A stretch of 11,101 nt of DNA from Pseudomonadota bacterium (GCA_023422775.1 JAFAGM010000039.1:1-11101); one strand, 5' to 3'. Positions 1 to 6,574 are shown, counted from the stretch's first letter. Made by a program: numbers and translations. Notes: generated by a model not told the origin, from the letters alone.

Positions 1-489
1 GTGCTGGTCAGCCGCAAGACCCAGCGGCTTTATGTGCGGCAGGCCTTCCGGCCCATCCTGGAAAGTCCGGTGACGATCGCAGACCCCGACCGTCCGCTCG
101 GCACCCATGTCTTCACCGCCACCGAGCGCACGGCCGATGGCGCCGGCTTGCGATGGAATGTCGCCTCGGTGGTCGGCAGTGGCGACCGCGACGGACAATC
201 GACCCCGGCGAATGCTGACGATGCCAAGGCTGCGCTCGACCGCATCGCAATTCCGCAGGATGCATTGGACCGCATCGCGGCCATTGCGCCGCGGTCTTCC
301 CTGATCGTCACCGACGAGGGCGTGAGCCCGGAGACCGGCAAGGGAACGGAGTTCGTGGTGGTCCTGAGCGGCGAGCCGCAAGGCGGCATCAAGAAGCGGC
401 GCCGCAGCCCGGGCGGCGCATACCGCTACGTGCGTTCGCGTAGCCAGCCTTATTGGGGCTCGCCCTTCGGAAGCCCGTTCAACTGGTAA
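1..489 (+). CDS. L,D-transpeptidase-family protein, C-terminal part (5' end outside window)
   Basis: The reading frame is open from the first base and ends at TAA 487-489, leaving 162 residues. The GTG at base 1 is probably an internal valine, because no ribosome site can be seen and the protein starts mid-domain. The segment has the look of the tail found after the YkuD catalytic domain in rhizobial L,D-transpeptidases: an opening VSRKTQRLYVRQAF, then RPLGTHVFTA, a spacer, IPQDALDRIAAI, and SSLIVTDEGVSPETGKGTEF. The catalytic domain, with its HxxxxxxSHGCIRL-type cysteine motif, would lie upstream and is not visible, so activity cannot be judged. The family forms 3-3 cross-links in peptidoglycan or attaches proteins to it, in the periplasm. 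The last 30 residues are basic and aromatic (KKRRRSPGG, then YRYVRSRSQPYWGSPFG). The family assignment is from recalled sequence resemblance. Confidence 0.7.
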   Translation: MLVSRKTQRLYVRQAFRPILESPVTIADPDRPLGTHVFTATERTADGAGLRWNVASVVGSGDRDGQSTPANADDAKAALDRIAIPQDALDRIAAIAPRSSLIVTDEGVSPETGKGTEFVVVLSGEPQGGIKKRRRSPGGAYRYVRSRSQPYWGSPFGSPFNW

Positions 490-532
490 GCGGCCGTTGA
501 TTGTGCTGCGCCAGTCTGTTGAGGAGATGGCC

Positions 533-580
533 ATGAAGCGCATTCTCCGATTCAAACGGAATGGAATAGGCTCTAGTTAA
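533..580 (+). CDS. possible 15-residue small ORF with strong ribosome site
   Basis: A GAGGAG at 521-526 sits six bases before ATG 533, which opens a short frame (MKRILRFKRNGIGSS) ending at TAA 578-580. It lies 43 nt after the L,D-transpeptidase stop, and its last bases overlap the end of the minus-strand porin gene. It is short, basic and has no recognisable family. It could be a translated micropeptide, the stub of a decayed gene, or chance. The ribosome site is the only positive evidence. Confidence 0.2.
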   Translation: MKRILRFKRNGIGSS

Positions 581-1514
581 ACGCGAACCACACCTTGGCG
601 ACGAACGTGGCGCCGCACCAGTTCGAGACCAAACCATCCGGATTGGTGACGAGATTGACGCGGCCACCTGGGCGCGCATTTGGATCGCCCGTAAACACGA
701 AGCAGTTTTCCTTCGACAGGTTGGTGTCGTAGTAGCGCAGATCGAGGTTGAAGGCCTTGTGGGTGAAGGTCACGCCGGCCTGCCAGTTGAGATAGGCAGG
801 TAGCGGGAAGCCGCCGAGTTGCGCGGCCTGATTGCCGAACCAGGAATAGCCGGCGGCAGCCGTTAACGACACGGCGAGGTTCTGCGGCAGCAATCGGCCC
901 GGCACATCATAGCCAATGCCGGCCGCAGCATATTGGCTCCAGGCGCCGGTGTTCGAGACGTCGGGAGAATAGGCGTAGCCGGCCGCGATGCGGACTTGTT
1001 CGCCGATGGGTCGATCCCCGCGGATAACGGCTTCCCAATAATTGATGCCGTTGGTCTCGCCGGGAAGCCTCTCACCGGGATAGGCGAAATAGGTGACGCC
1101 AACATCGAAATCGATCGTTGCGATCTTCGGGCGGATGCCGCCGGCAAAGGTGAACTCGGCCGATGGCTGGGTCGGCAGCTTCGCGGTGGCCACGGTGGTG
1201 CCGGCATAAAGCGAACCGAATCTGGCTTCGAAGGCGGCGCCGGCCGCGGGCCCATGATCGGACAGCGTGGTCCCGCGATAGATGTAGTCCGATGCGACAC
1301 CTGCGCGGGCGCTGAATTCGAGCTCATTCGCAGCTCCTTCGCGGGTTGGCTCGGCCGCGGACCATCCGCGATTGCCAAGGCCGATCGCGCCGCTCGGACC
1401 GGCAGGTACGGGTTGCGCCAGGGCGCCGGTCATCGGTGCAAGCCACAGACCGGCCAGCGCAGCGAACGAGGCGCCGCGTACACGCCGAACCGATGCAACG
1501 CTCCGCTGTCGCAC
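573..1514 (-). CDS. TorF-family putative outer-membrane porin
   Basis: A 313-residue protein starting at GTG 1514, chosen because GGAGG lies nine bases upstream and because the next residues form a signal peptide: basic start, hydrophobic SFAALAGLWLAPMTGALA, probable cleavage ALA|QP near residue 33. The mature part begins with LEFSARAGVASDYIYRGTTL at residues 65-84, which matches the start of the Gcw_chp/TIGR02001 (TorF) beta-barrel family. Alternating aromatic and polar strands follow, and the chain ends in VWFAFN, the terminal-aromatic pattern of outer-membrane proteins. Cysteines at about 271 and 300 could form a disulfide in a C-terminal loop. The substrate is unknown; the family is annotated as a putative porin. 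It lies 6 nt behind the VIT-like transporter gene and is probably translated from the same message. Confidence 0.8.
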   Translation of the reverse strand: MRQRSVASVRRVRGASFAALAGLWLAPMTGALAQPVPAGPSGAIGLGNRGWSAAEPTREGAANELEFSARAGVASDYIYRGTTLSDHGPAAGAAFEARFGSLYAGTTVATAKLPTQPSAEFTFAGGIRPKIATIDFDVGVTYFAYPGERLPGETNGINYWEAVIRGDRPIGEQVRIAAGYAYSPDVSNTGAWSQYAAAGIGYDVPGRLLPQNLAVSLTAAAGYSWFGNQAAQLGGFPLPAYLNWQAGVTFTHKAFNLDLRYYDTNLSKENCFVFTGDPNARPGGRVNLVTNPDGLVSNWCGATFVAKVWFAFN

Positions 1515-1520
1515 CGTCGA

Positions 1521-2249
1521 TCATCCTCCAAGCGCCACCGCGATCCCAACCAGCGCACCACCGACAGCGACCATCGCAAGACCTGCCGCCCAGGGCCGCA
1601 GCCCGCTATGAATTCCGAACACATAACCGCAGCAGAACAGCATCACGATAGCGACGGCGTAGGAGACGCGCAGCGCCAGCCTGGCGTCGCTCAGCAACAG
1701 GAAGGGAATCACCACCGGGAACGTCGAAAGAAAGCTCAGCAGGCATAGACCCAGCGCTCCGGTCCAGTCGCCCTTCGTCAGTCCCGGGCCGGGAGATGGC
1801 TCGGGCAACCCTTGCAGTTTCTGCCGCATCAGTTCCAATTGCTCCAGAGGCAGGATCGCCGCCAATTCCGGCGGCAGTGCGTCAGCGATGACGCGCCGCG
1901 CGGTTTCGGGATCCGGCGCCTGCCGTATCGCGCGGAGTGTCAAGATCTTGTCGCCTCGGTCGTTGATGCGAGCCAGAAGATAAAGACCGCCGTCGACAAT
2001 GCCCCATGCCAGATTGCAGCCCAGCGCTCCGATCAGCATCGTTTGAATGTTGATGCTGGTCCCCGTTGCGATGCCGAGCGAGCAGATGAAGGTGAGAGCC
2101 ATGATCAGGCCGAACAGGGTTTCCGAGATCCGCTCCATCGGATCCAGCACGTTGCCGAACGGGGAATCTGAAGCCTCTGACATCTCGGTCATACACCCCA
2201 AGGCCTGATCTTCATGGCCTGATTTTCGGGAGGCTGTCTCGCTGGCCAT
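1521..2249 (-). CDS. VIT1/CCC1-like inner-membrane transporter family protein
   Basis: A 242-residue membrane protein. The N-terminal 40 residues are hydrophilic, then MERISETLFGLIMALTF leads into hydrophobic segments at about 43-62 and 71-93. A charged cytosolic stretch follows (about 94-160, many Glu and Arg), then segments at about 165-187, 192-212 and 218-240. Five helices with a charged region after helix 2 fit the VIT1/CCC1 family, which moves Fe(II) or Mn(II) out of the cytosol. MLIGALGCNLAWGIVDG and STFPVVIPF are the stretches I recognise from bacterial members. Metal specificity cannot be read from the sequence. The start is uncertain: ATG 2249, 2192 and 2183 are all in frame and none has a strong Shine-Dalgarno, so the longest is given. 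The stop TGA at 1523-1521 is just ahead of the porin start, which implies an operon. Confidence 0.7.
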   Translation of the reverse strand: MASETASRKSGHEDQALGCMTEMSEASDSPFGNVLDPMERISETLFGLIMALTFICSLGIATGTSINIQTMLIGALGCNLAWGIVDGGLYLLARINDRGDKILTLRAIRQAPDPETARRVIADALPPELAAILPLEQLELMRQKLQGLPEPSPGPGLTKGDWTGALGLCLLSFLSTFPVVIPFLLLSDARLALRVSYAVAIVMLFCCGYVFGIHSGLRPWAAGLAMVAVGGALVGIAVALGG

Positions 2250-2302
2250 TCTCAGCCAGCGGAGATCAGCCTTCGTTCACAATGTTGGCTCGGCATGCGA
2301 GA

Positions 2303-2314
2303 CTCTTGCAAGAG
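2303..2314. promoter_or_regulatory. 12-bp perfect palindrome between divergent genes
   Basis: CTCTTGCAAGAG is self-complementary over all 12 bases. It lies in the 175-bp gap between the divergently transcribed VIT-like gene (start 2249) and the amidase gene (start 2425), a usual place for an operator. No convincing -35/-10 pair could be assigned beside it, and no regulator gene is adjacent, so a binding role is only a suggestion. Confidence 0.2.
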
Positions 2315-2424
2315 GTTCGTCGTTGGCGGACAAGCATTGATGTAGCTGCGACGCACCATGCCTCACCGAGCCCTCTTCCGGAATCGCGGCTCCTGCTGCT
2401 ATGATGGTTGCCGGGAGGGCGAGC

Positions 2425-3444
2425 ATGAGGCGCTGCGAGTTCATTTGTGTTCTCGGCCGTATCGCTTCGGGATATTGGCCCCGCCGCCGCACCTTCATTG
2501 TCGCCATGGCCGCAGTGGCGCTGCTGCCGGTCGAGGTCAGCCACGCCGGCTGGCTGTCGGATCTCTTCAAGGGCTCGTCGAAACAGGTCAAAGGCTCGTC
2601 GAAGCAGGGCAAATCGTCGAAACAGGCCAAGCCGCCGAAGCGCGTCGCCTCGCCCAGGCCTGCCGCGCCGAAGCCGCGCGCTGTCCAACTGGCGGCCGTG
2701 GGTCCGGTTCAAATGAGCCCTGCCGCTTTCAAGCCGGTCGCCGCCCGGTGCGATCCCGCAAAATTCAGGATCGTTCTGGATGTGGGGCATACCGCCGAAT
2801 CCGAAGGTGCGATCAGCGCGCGCAACGTCTCCGAGTTCGTCTACAACCGGCGGCTCGCGAGGCAGATCGAGGAGAAGTTGAAGGCCGAAGGGTTCAGCGA
2901 GGCCAGGCTGCTCCTCACCGAAGGCAAGGCGAGGCGCAGCCTCGTCAAGCGCGTCGATGCCGCCAATGAGATGCGCGCGGATCTGCTGCTGTCGATCCAT
3001 CATGATTCGGTGCCCAACAAATTCCTCGAGGAGTGGGAATTCGAAGGCAGGAAGAGCCGTTACAGCGATCGCTTCAGCGGATATTCCGTGTTCGTCTCCC
3101 GCATCAATCCGGACTTCAAGACGAGTTTCGCCTTCGCCGAACTGATCGGCAGGGAAATGAAGGCCCAGGGCCTCGACTATGCGAAGCAGTATTCCCAGCC
3201 CATCATGGGCCGCTACCGGCGCGAATTGTTGAACAAGGAGACCGGCGTCTATCGCTACGATGAACTGATCGTGCTGAGAAAGACCCGGATGGCCGCCGTG
3301 CTGCTGGAAGCGGGCTCGATCATCAACCGGGACGAGGAACTCAAGATGGGTTCGCCGGAGCGGCGGGAGATCATCAGCAGCGGTGTCGCGGCGGCGGTGA
3401 AGACATTCTGCGAGCCCCGATGGGCGATGCTCGGCCCGCTCTGA
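2425..3444 (+). CDS. secreted N-acetylmuramoyl-L-alanine amidase (Amidase_3 type)
   Basis: A zinc amidase that would cut the bond between N-acetylmuramic acid and the L-alanine of the stem peptide, in the periplasm. The start at ATG 2425 (339 residues) is preferred over ATG 2401 or 2404 because GGGAGGG at 2413-2419 is correctly spaced only for 2425. A long basic N-region and RTFIVAMAAVALLPVEVSHA (22-41) form a signal peptide. A Lys/Ser/Pro-rich linker follows at about 50-88. The catalytic domain starts near 114 with FRIVLDVGHTAESEGA (probable zinc ligand H122), then SEFVYNRRLA (E137), LLLSIHHDS (H192), and a C-terminal LLEAGSIINRDEE (catalytic E295). These correspond to the DxGH, E, SIHxN and ExGFxSN landmarks of Amidase_3, so the active site appears complete. 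It converges on the 360-residue exported protein, with 40 bp between the stops. Confidence 0.85.
   Translation: MRRCEFICVLGRIASGYWPRRRTFIVAMAAVALLPVEVSHAGWLSDLFKGSSKQVKGSSKQGKSSKQAKPPKRVASPRPAAPKPRAVQLAAVGPVQMSPAAFKPVAARCDPAKFRIVLDVGHTAESEGAISARNVSEFVYNRRLARQIEEKLKAEGFSEARLLLTEGKARRSLVKRVDAANEMRADLLLSIHHDSVPNKFLEEWEFEGRKSRYSDRFSGYSVFVSRINPDFKTSFAFAELIGREMKAQGLDYAKQYSQPIMGRYRRELLNKETGVYRYDELIVLRKTRMAAVLLEAGSIINRDEELKMGSPERREIISSGVAAAVKTFCEPRWAMLGPL
2570..2627 (+). repeat. short in-gene tandem repeat coding a basic linker (K-GSSKQ units)
   Basis: Within the amidase gene, imperfect units of about 15-18 bases built on GGCTCGTCGAAACAGGTCAA code for KGSSKQ, KGSSKQ and K-SSKQ, giving a lysine-serine linker between the signal peptide and the catalytic domain. 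Such linkers often vary in unit number between strains. A basic linker could also bind the anionic cell wall. Confidence 0.5.
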
Positions 3445-3484
3445 CGGCGCGGTCGTATCGCCTCCGAATCCGGCCCCGCGAGCG

Positions 3485-4567
3485 TTACCCCTTGGACTGC
3501 TTCCTGATCTCGTCGAACCTGGCGAGCGCGCGTTCGAATTTTTCGTTGAACAGCCACATCGCATCGAGGATTTCGCGGAAGGTTGCGGATGTCCTGGCCC
3601 GGTCAGCCTGCCCGAAGGTGAACACGCTGTTGTTTCGCAAGTATGCCATGATCCTCGGGTCGGAGATCCTGTAGCCGAGCAGGTTGTGCGAGCCGAGCGC
3701 CGATTTGGTCGGGCTCGGAATGATCTGGATCAGTTCGAACAGCTTCATCTGATCGATCGGATCCGGCAGCGCTTTCACGATCGCGGGTATCTGCGGGAAA
3801 ATGTCGGCGTGTGCGTTCATCAGGCCATCCCGCACGGCGGTCCAGTGGTTGTAGCGATGGTCGAGATTGCCGGCCCGCGCCTCTTCCCTGTCGTCGCGCG
3901 CGTTCAGTGCGGGATCGAACGCTGCGACCGACTTCTTGATCGCGGCCCATTTTCTTCGCCCGTTCCGGTCCTCGGGCACGCCGGTCTGCAAACTGCCCTT
4001 GTATTTGTTGGAGCGCGCATTGCCGATGTTCTGGTTGCCGTTGGTCTCGGCGAAGAACAGCCCGAGGCTGATGCGGCCCGCGGCCTCGGCATTGGCCGCG
4101 TCGAGGCCCCTGGCGCGCGCAATCGCGGTCCCGAGATCGACGACGTCCTTGAACGGCGTATCCGAGTTTTGCGCGCCGGCGGGAGGCGCCTGCATCAGGT
4201 CGAACAGCCGCCGGTACTCGTCGAGCAGCGGTTCGTTGTCGGCGCTGAAATAAGCCGGAGGGATTCCGTATTTGTTGGGCCCACCAATTTTCGACGGAAC
4301 GGCGTCGGTGAGGTCCTTGTACGCACTCATCATGTTGTTGCGGGCGAGGTAAAGCGCCTGTCCCGGCAGGTTCGGCAGCGGTTGCTTCGAGTTGATCTGC
4401 GCGCGCCGCTGGCCCAGCACCTGTTCGAACCGGCTTCGCGACGCGTTGTAGGTGTTGAGCGCGTCCGATTGGCGTTTCGTCAGTGGCTCGCCGATCGCGG
4501 GCGACATCAAGATCAGCCCGAGAGCAAGCGCAGCGTGGCGCGCAGCGGTACGGCTTCTTGTCCCCAT
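3485..4567 (-). CDS. exported protein of unknown function with lysozyme/SLT-like motif
   Basis: A 360-residue protein that I cannot name. The start ATG 4567 has AGGGG about eight bases upstream (4575-4579). A signal peptide is plain: basic RSRTAARH, then AALALGLILMSPAIG, with cleavage near residue 23-27, so the product is periplasmic or secreted. The mature part is mostly helical-looking and has no further membrane segment. Residues 168-196 contain LGLFFAETNGNQNIGN and then YKGSLQTG. The glutamate E174, the Asn/Gly stretch after it, and GSLQ ending at Q194 resemble the E-S-x-x-N ... G-L-M-Q signature of the SLT/lysozyme fold, with nearly the same spacing. This suggests a peptidoglycan-cleaving or -binding enzyme but is inference from one motif. 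It faces the amidase gene tail to tail, and is divergent from the small gene at 4786. Confidence 0.75.
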   Translation of the reverse strand: MGTRSRTAARHAALALGLILMSPAIGEPLTKRQSDALNTYNASRSRFEQVLGQRRAQINSKQPLPNLPGQALYLARNNMMSAYKDLTDAVPSKIGGPNKYGIPPAYFSADNEPLLDEYRRLFDLMQAPPAGAQNSDTPFKDVVDLGTAIARARGLDAANAEAAGRISLGLFFAETNGNQNIGNARSNKYKGSLQTGVPEDRNGRRKWAAIKKSVAAFDPALNARDDREEARAGNLDHRYNHWTAVRDGLMNAHADIFPQIPAIVKALPDPIDQMKLFELIQIIPSPTKSALGSHNLLGYRISDPRIMAYLRNNSVFTFGQADRARTSATFREILDAMWLFNEKFERALARFDEIRKQSKG

Positions 4568-4685
4568 GGCGATTTCCCCTGCCGTTTCTTCTGATCGGGC
4601 TTATCGGATCGTAAACAACGCGCGCAGGGATGGCGAGGCGAAACGGCGTCGGCTCGGGACCGCGGCGTGCGTCGCTAACCCTTGG

Positions 4686-4705
4686 AAAACCATCCAACCG
4701 GTTTT
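4686..4705. repeat. small inverted repeat in divergent promoter region
   Basis: AAAACC at 4686-4691 pairs with GGTTTT at 4700-4705 around an eight-base centre. The AACCGGTT inside it (4696-4703) is also self-complementary. It lies between the divergent genes starting at 4567 and 4786. It may be an operator or chance; no clear sigma-70 promoter could be placed here on either strand. Confidence 0.15.
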
Positions 4706-4785
4706 GAATCGGCGCTAACGAATCGAAAATCGTTCTGGCTCAATTTGCCTCAAACAGTAGCTGAAGGCAGCAGGGAGACCAGATC

Positions 4786-5019
4786 ATGAATAGGGAAGCC
4801 GTCCTCGAGAACGTCCGCCGCTATCGCGCCATCGCATCGTTGCACCGGCAGACCGCGGCCTTCAGGCCCGGCCAGAGCTGGTCGCTGTTGGGGCAGGCCA
4901 GGGAATGGGAGTGCCGCGCCATTGCGGAATTGGAATCCTACTTCGAGAGCATTCCCGGTACCCTGCAGCAGTTTTCGAACATGCACCTCGGCGCCGGCGA
5001 AGCCCGTTCGCTGGCGTAA
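4786..5019 (+). CDS. small hypothetical protein (77 aa)
   Basis: The start ATG 4786 follows GGGAG at 4773-4777 with good spacing, and the frame ends at TAA 5017-5019. The 77-residue product has no signal peptide or membrane segment, so it is probably cytosolic. It looks mainly helical: NREAVLENVRRYRAIASLHR, then a Trp-containing SWSLLGQAREWECRAIAELE that could form an amphipathic helix pair. One cysteine (in EWECRA) is present. I do not recognise a family and propose no function. Good codon use and the ribosome site argue that it is real. It is not obviously co-transcribed with the next gene, which has its own AT-rich upstream region about 200 bp further on. Confidence 0.65.
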   Translation: MNREAVLENVRRYRAIASLHRQTAAFRPGQSWSLLGQAREWECRAIAELESYFESIPGTLQQFSNMHLGAGEARSLA

Positions 5020-5027
5020 GGCGGCCT

Positions 5028-5050
5028 CGGCCTGAAGCTCAAGGCCGTTT
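5028..5050 (+). terminator. possible weak terminator hairpin
   Basis: Just after the 77-residue gene, CGGCCT (5028-5033) pairs perfectly with AGGCCG (5042-5047) around an eight-base loop and is followed by only three T. A second small hairpin, CCGTT/AACGG, overlaps at 5045-5060. The short T run makes efficient intrinsic termination doubtful. Confidence 0.25.
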
Positions 5051-5114
5051 CCGGGAACGGCAAAAGCCGGGCGCGTCGCGCCGCCGGGCGGCACGATCCA
5101 GTAGAGCCCCTCCG

Positions 5115-5144
5115 TTAACATTACGTCTTAACTAACAATTAAAT
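5115..5144 (+). promoter_or_regulatory. candidate sigma-70-type promoter in AT-rich patch
   Basis: TTAACA at 5115-5120 (five of six to TTGACA) is followed by 18 bases and then TTAAAT at 5139-5144 (or ATTAAA at 5138 with 17). The whole stretch 5115-5146 is strikingly AT-rich compared with its surroundings. It would start a transcript near 5151 with a leader of about 70 nt before the exported small protein at 5223. This is assignment by consensus only. Confidence 0.35.
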
Positions 5145-5222
5145 ATGTCTTTGCGGGCACGAGGGGCCCGGCTTAGCGTCGCTGGAAATGCTGCTCGGTA
5201 ACCTCAGAAAGGGGTGAGTGCC

Positions 5223-5564
5223 ATGTCCTATCGAACGACGTTGATCGCGTCTCTCAGTGCAGTCGCGCTTCTCCTTGCCGGGAGCGAGACATTCGCCGAC
5301 CCGGGCGCCGGGCGCGGCGCAGGGGCTGCTCCGCAGCGTCCGGCCTTCCCGCAAATGCCCGGCCGGGGGATGCACCATCACCGCGGGGTAGGCGGGTTCT
5401 TCCCGGCAGGCGGAGGCGTCTTCTACGGTCTGCCGAATGACACCTACGAGCCCGAGCCGGTGGCGCCGCCGCTGAAACTGTCCGACGACCTCAGGTTCAC
5501 CTGCGTCTACGAAATCCCCTGGGATTACGTCCACCGCTGCCCGCAGTTCAACGGGCCTCGCTGA
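5223..5564 (+). CDS. small exported protein of unknown function (113 aa)
   Basis: Start ATG 5223 is chosen over GTG 5214 because the AAAGGGG ribosome site (5208-5214) is well spaced for 5223 and overlaps 5214. A signal peptide is clear: SYRTTLIASLSAVALLLAGS, then ETFA|DPG as a probable cleavage point. The mature chain of about 85 residues opens with a Gly/Ala/Pro-rich, low-complexity part (GAGRGAGAAPQRPAFPQMPG), has a histidine run HHHR and a glycine-rich VGGFFPAGGGVFYG, then ends in a more ordered segment with two cysteines, DLRFTCVYEIPWDYVHRCPQ, that could form a disulfide. No known family is recognised. Location is probably periplasmic. It stands alone with its own likely promoter upstream. 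Confidence 0.65.
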   Translation: MSYRTTLIASLSAVALLLAGSETFADPGAGRGAGAAPQRPAFPQMPGRGMHHHRGVGGFFPAGGGVFYGLPNDTYEPEPVAPPLKLSDDLRFTCVYEIPWDYVHRCPQFNGPR

Positions 5565-5587
5565 TCCGATCGTTCCCGGAGTCCACG

Positions 5588-5613
5588 CGCTCCAGCGATA
5601 GGCAGTTGGAGCG
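5588..5613 (+). terminator. inverted repeat downstream of small exported gene
   Basis: CGCTCCA (5588-5594) pairs with TGGAGCG (5607-5613) around a 12-base loop, 24 bases after the stop at 5564. No T run follows, so if it acts on transcription it is more likely an RNA-stabilising or Rho-linked hairpin than a classical terminator. Confidence 0.2.
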
Positions 5614-5648
5614 GTTGCGGAGGCAGCGAGGCGGCTGAATGCTGCATT

Positions 5649-5677
5649 TTGCTATTGTCCTCCATCTCTGGTAGATT
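5649..5677 (+). promoter_or_regulatory. candidate sigma-70-type promoter upstream of HdeD-like gene
   Basis: TTGCTA at 5649-5654 and TAGATT at 5672-5677 are separated by exactly 17 bases, each matching four of six consensus positions. The predicted transcript would begin near 5684, about 35 bases before the ATG at 5719. The surrounding bases are richer in A and T than the neighbouring coding DNA. Consensus matching is the only evidence. Confidence 0.35.
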
Positions 5678-5718
5678 CAGGGCATACGTCGGATAGGTTT
5701 TCATATCGGAGGACCGTC

Positions 5719-6294
5719 ATGACCAACGCTTCGCAGACCATCGGAGATCCCCGAGCCGGCCCGGATACGGCGCCGCTTCGCGCCAAGTGGGGCTGGATCG
5801 TCGCCCTCGGCGTCGTCTATACCGTCGCCGGGTTCATCGCGCTCGGCAGCGTGGCGATGGCCACCGTGGTGAGCGTTTTCGTTGTCGGCGTGATGATGAT
5901 CGTGGCCGGCGTCGCCGAAATCATCAGCGCCTTCCAGATCAAGACCTGGGGCAAATTCCTGCTCTGGGCGCTGCTCGGCCTGCTCTATGTCGTCGCCGGC
6001 TTCGTCACATTCCAGAATCCGCTGCTGGCGGCGGTGCTGCTCACCCTCATTCTCGGCGCGTCGCTGGTGGCCTCGGGGATCATGAGAATTATCCTGGCCT
6101 TCAGCATGAAACGGGAAACACCCTGGATCTGGGTGGCGCTGTCGGGGGCGGTCACGCTGCTGCTCGGCGTGCTGATCCTGATGCGCTGGCCGGTATCGAG
6201 CCTCTACATCCTCGGCCTGTTCCTCGGCATCGATCTGATCTTTGCGGGCGCGAGTTGGATCGGAATTGGTCTCGGGCTGCGCCGCGCCCGTTGA
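5719..6294 (+). CDS. HdeD-like (DUF308) six-helix membrane protein
   Basis: A 191-residue inner-membrane protein with GGAGGA at 5708-5713 ahead of ATG 5719. After a polar head of about 22 residues, six hydrophobic helices follow at about 25-45, 48-70, 77-96, 100-126, 135-153 and 158-186, arranged as three similar pairs. Each pair has the small-residue pattern LGVVYTVAGF, LGLLYVVAGF or SGAVTLLLGVLIL followed by a (V/S)G-x2-(E/R)-I motif (AGVAEIISAFQI, SGIMRIILAF). This is the DUF308/HdeD layout. Escherichia coli HdeD is linked to acid resistance at high cell density; whether this copy has that role is not shown. It is 55 bp upstream of the LapA-domain gene on the same strand, and the two are likely co-transcribed. 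Confidence 0.85.
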   Translation: MTNASQTIGDPRAGPDTAPLRAKWGWIVALGVVYTVAGFIALGSVAMATVVSVFVVGVMMIVAGVAEIISAFQIKTWGKFLLWALLGLLYVVAGFVTFQNPLLAAVLLTLILGASLVASGIMRIILAFSMKRETPWIWVALSGAVTLLLGVLILMRWPVSSLYILGLFLGIDLIFAGASWIGIGLGLRRAR

Positions 6295-6349
6295 ACCGCA
6301 GGCGGCGGACTGCGCGCCGCGCGGTCGCTCGACGATATGGAGGGCGCCC

Positions 6350-6574
6350 ATGCGCTGGATTTATCTTGCTGTCATCGTTCTGTTCGCCGCCGCGATGTTG
6401 GTCTTCGTGCTGCAGAACTTCGAAATCGTCACGATGTCGTTTCTCGGCATCAATGCCCGCGTGCCGCTCGCGCTTTTGGTCGCCGTCGCCTACCTGCTGG
6501 GCGCGGCGACGGGCGGCAGCCTGTTCGCGCTGCTGCGCCGATCCTATGAAGGATCGAAGAGCGTTATGGGCTAG
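6350..6574 (+). CDS. LapA-domain (DUF1049) small membrane protein
   Basis: A 74-residue protein. The start at ATG 6350 is chosen over an in-frame upstream ATG at 6242 because GGAGGG (6339-6344) is five bases before it and because the upstream residues would be non-family sequence running inside the HdeD-like gene. Two membrane helices are evident: WIYLAVIVLFAAAMLVFVLQ and VPLALLVAVAYLLGAATGG. Between them lies NFEIVTMSFLGINARVP, the QN-x-V-x-x-x-F linker of the LapA domain, and a basic tail LLRRSYEGSK follows. In Escherichia coli, LapA acts with LapB in controlling lipopolysaccharide synthesis, but short LapA-domain proteins are widespread and no lapB is present here, so the specific role is open. 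Probably in one transcript with the HdeD-like gene. Confidence 0.8.
   Translation: MRWIYLAVIVLFAAAMLVFVLQNFEIVTMSFLGINARVPLALLVAVAYLLGAATGGSLFALLRRSYEGSKSVMG

Noticed and set aside
2266..3564. Long minus-strand open frame (432 codons) opposite the amidase gene
   Set aside because: The plus-strand frame has a signal peptide and all the amidase zinc-site motifs. The antisense frame is a composition-driven shadow in GC-rich DNA, with no ribosome site and no recognisable family.
3603..4697. Second minus-strand frame of 364 codons over the exported unknown protein, and a 302-codon plus-strand frame at 3686-4594
   Set aside because: Both are Arg/Gly/Ala-rich with no signal peptide or domain. The 3485-4567 frame has a signal peptide, a ribosome site and normal residue composition.
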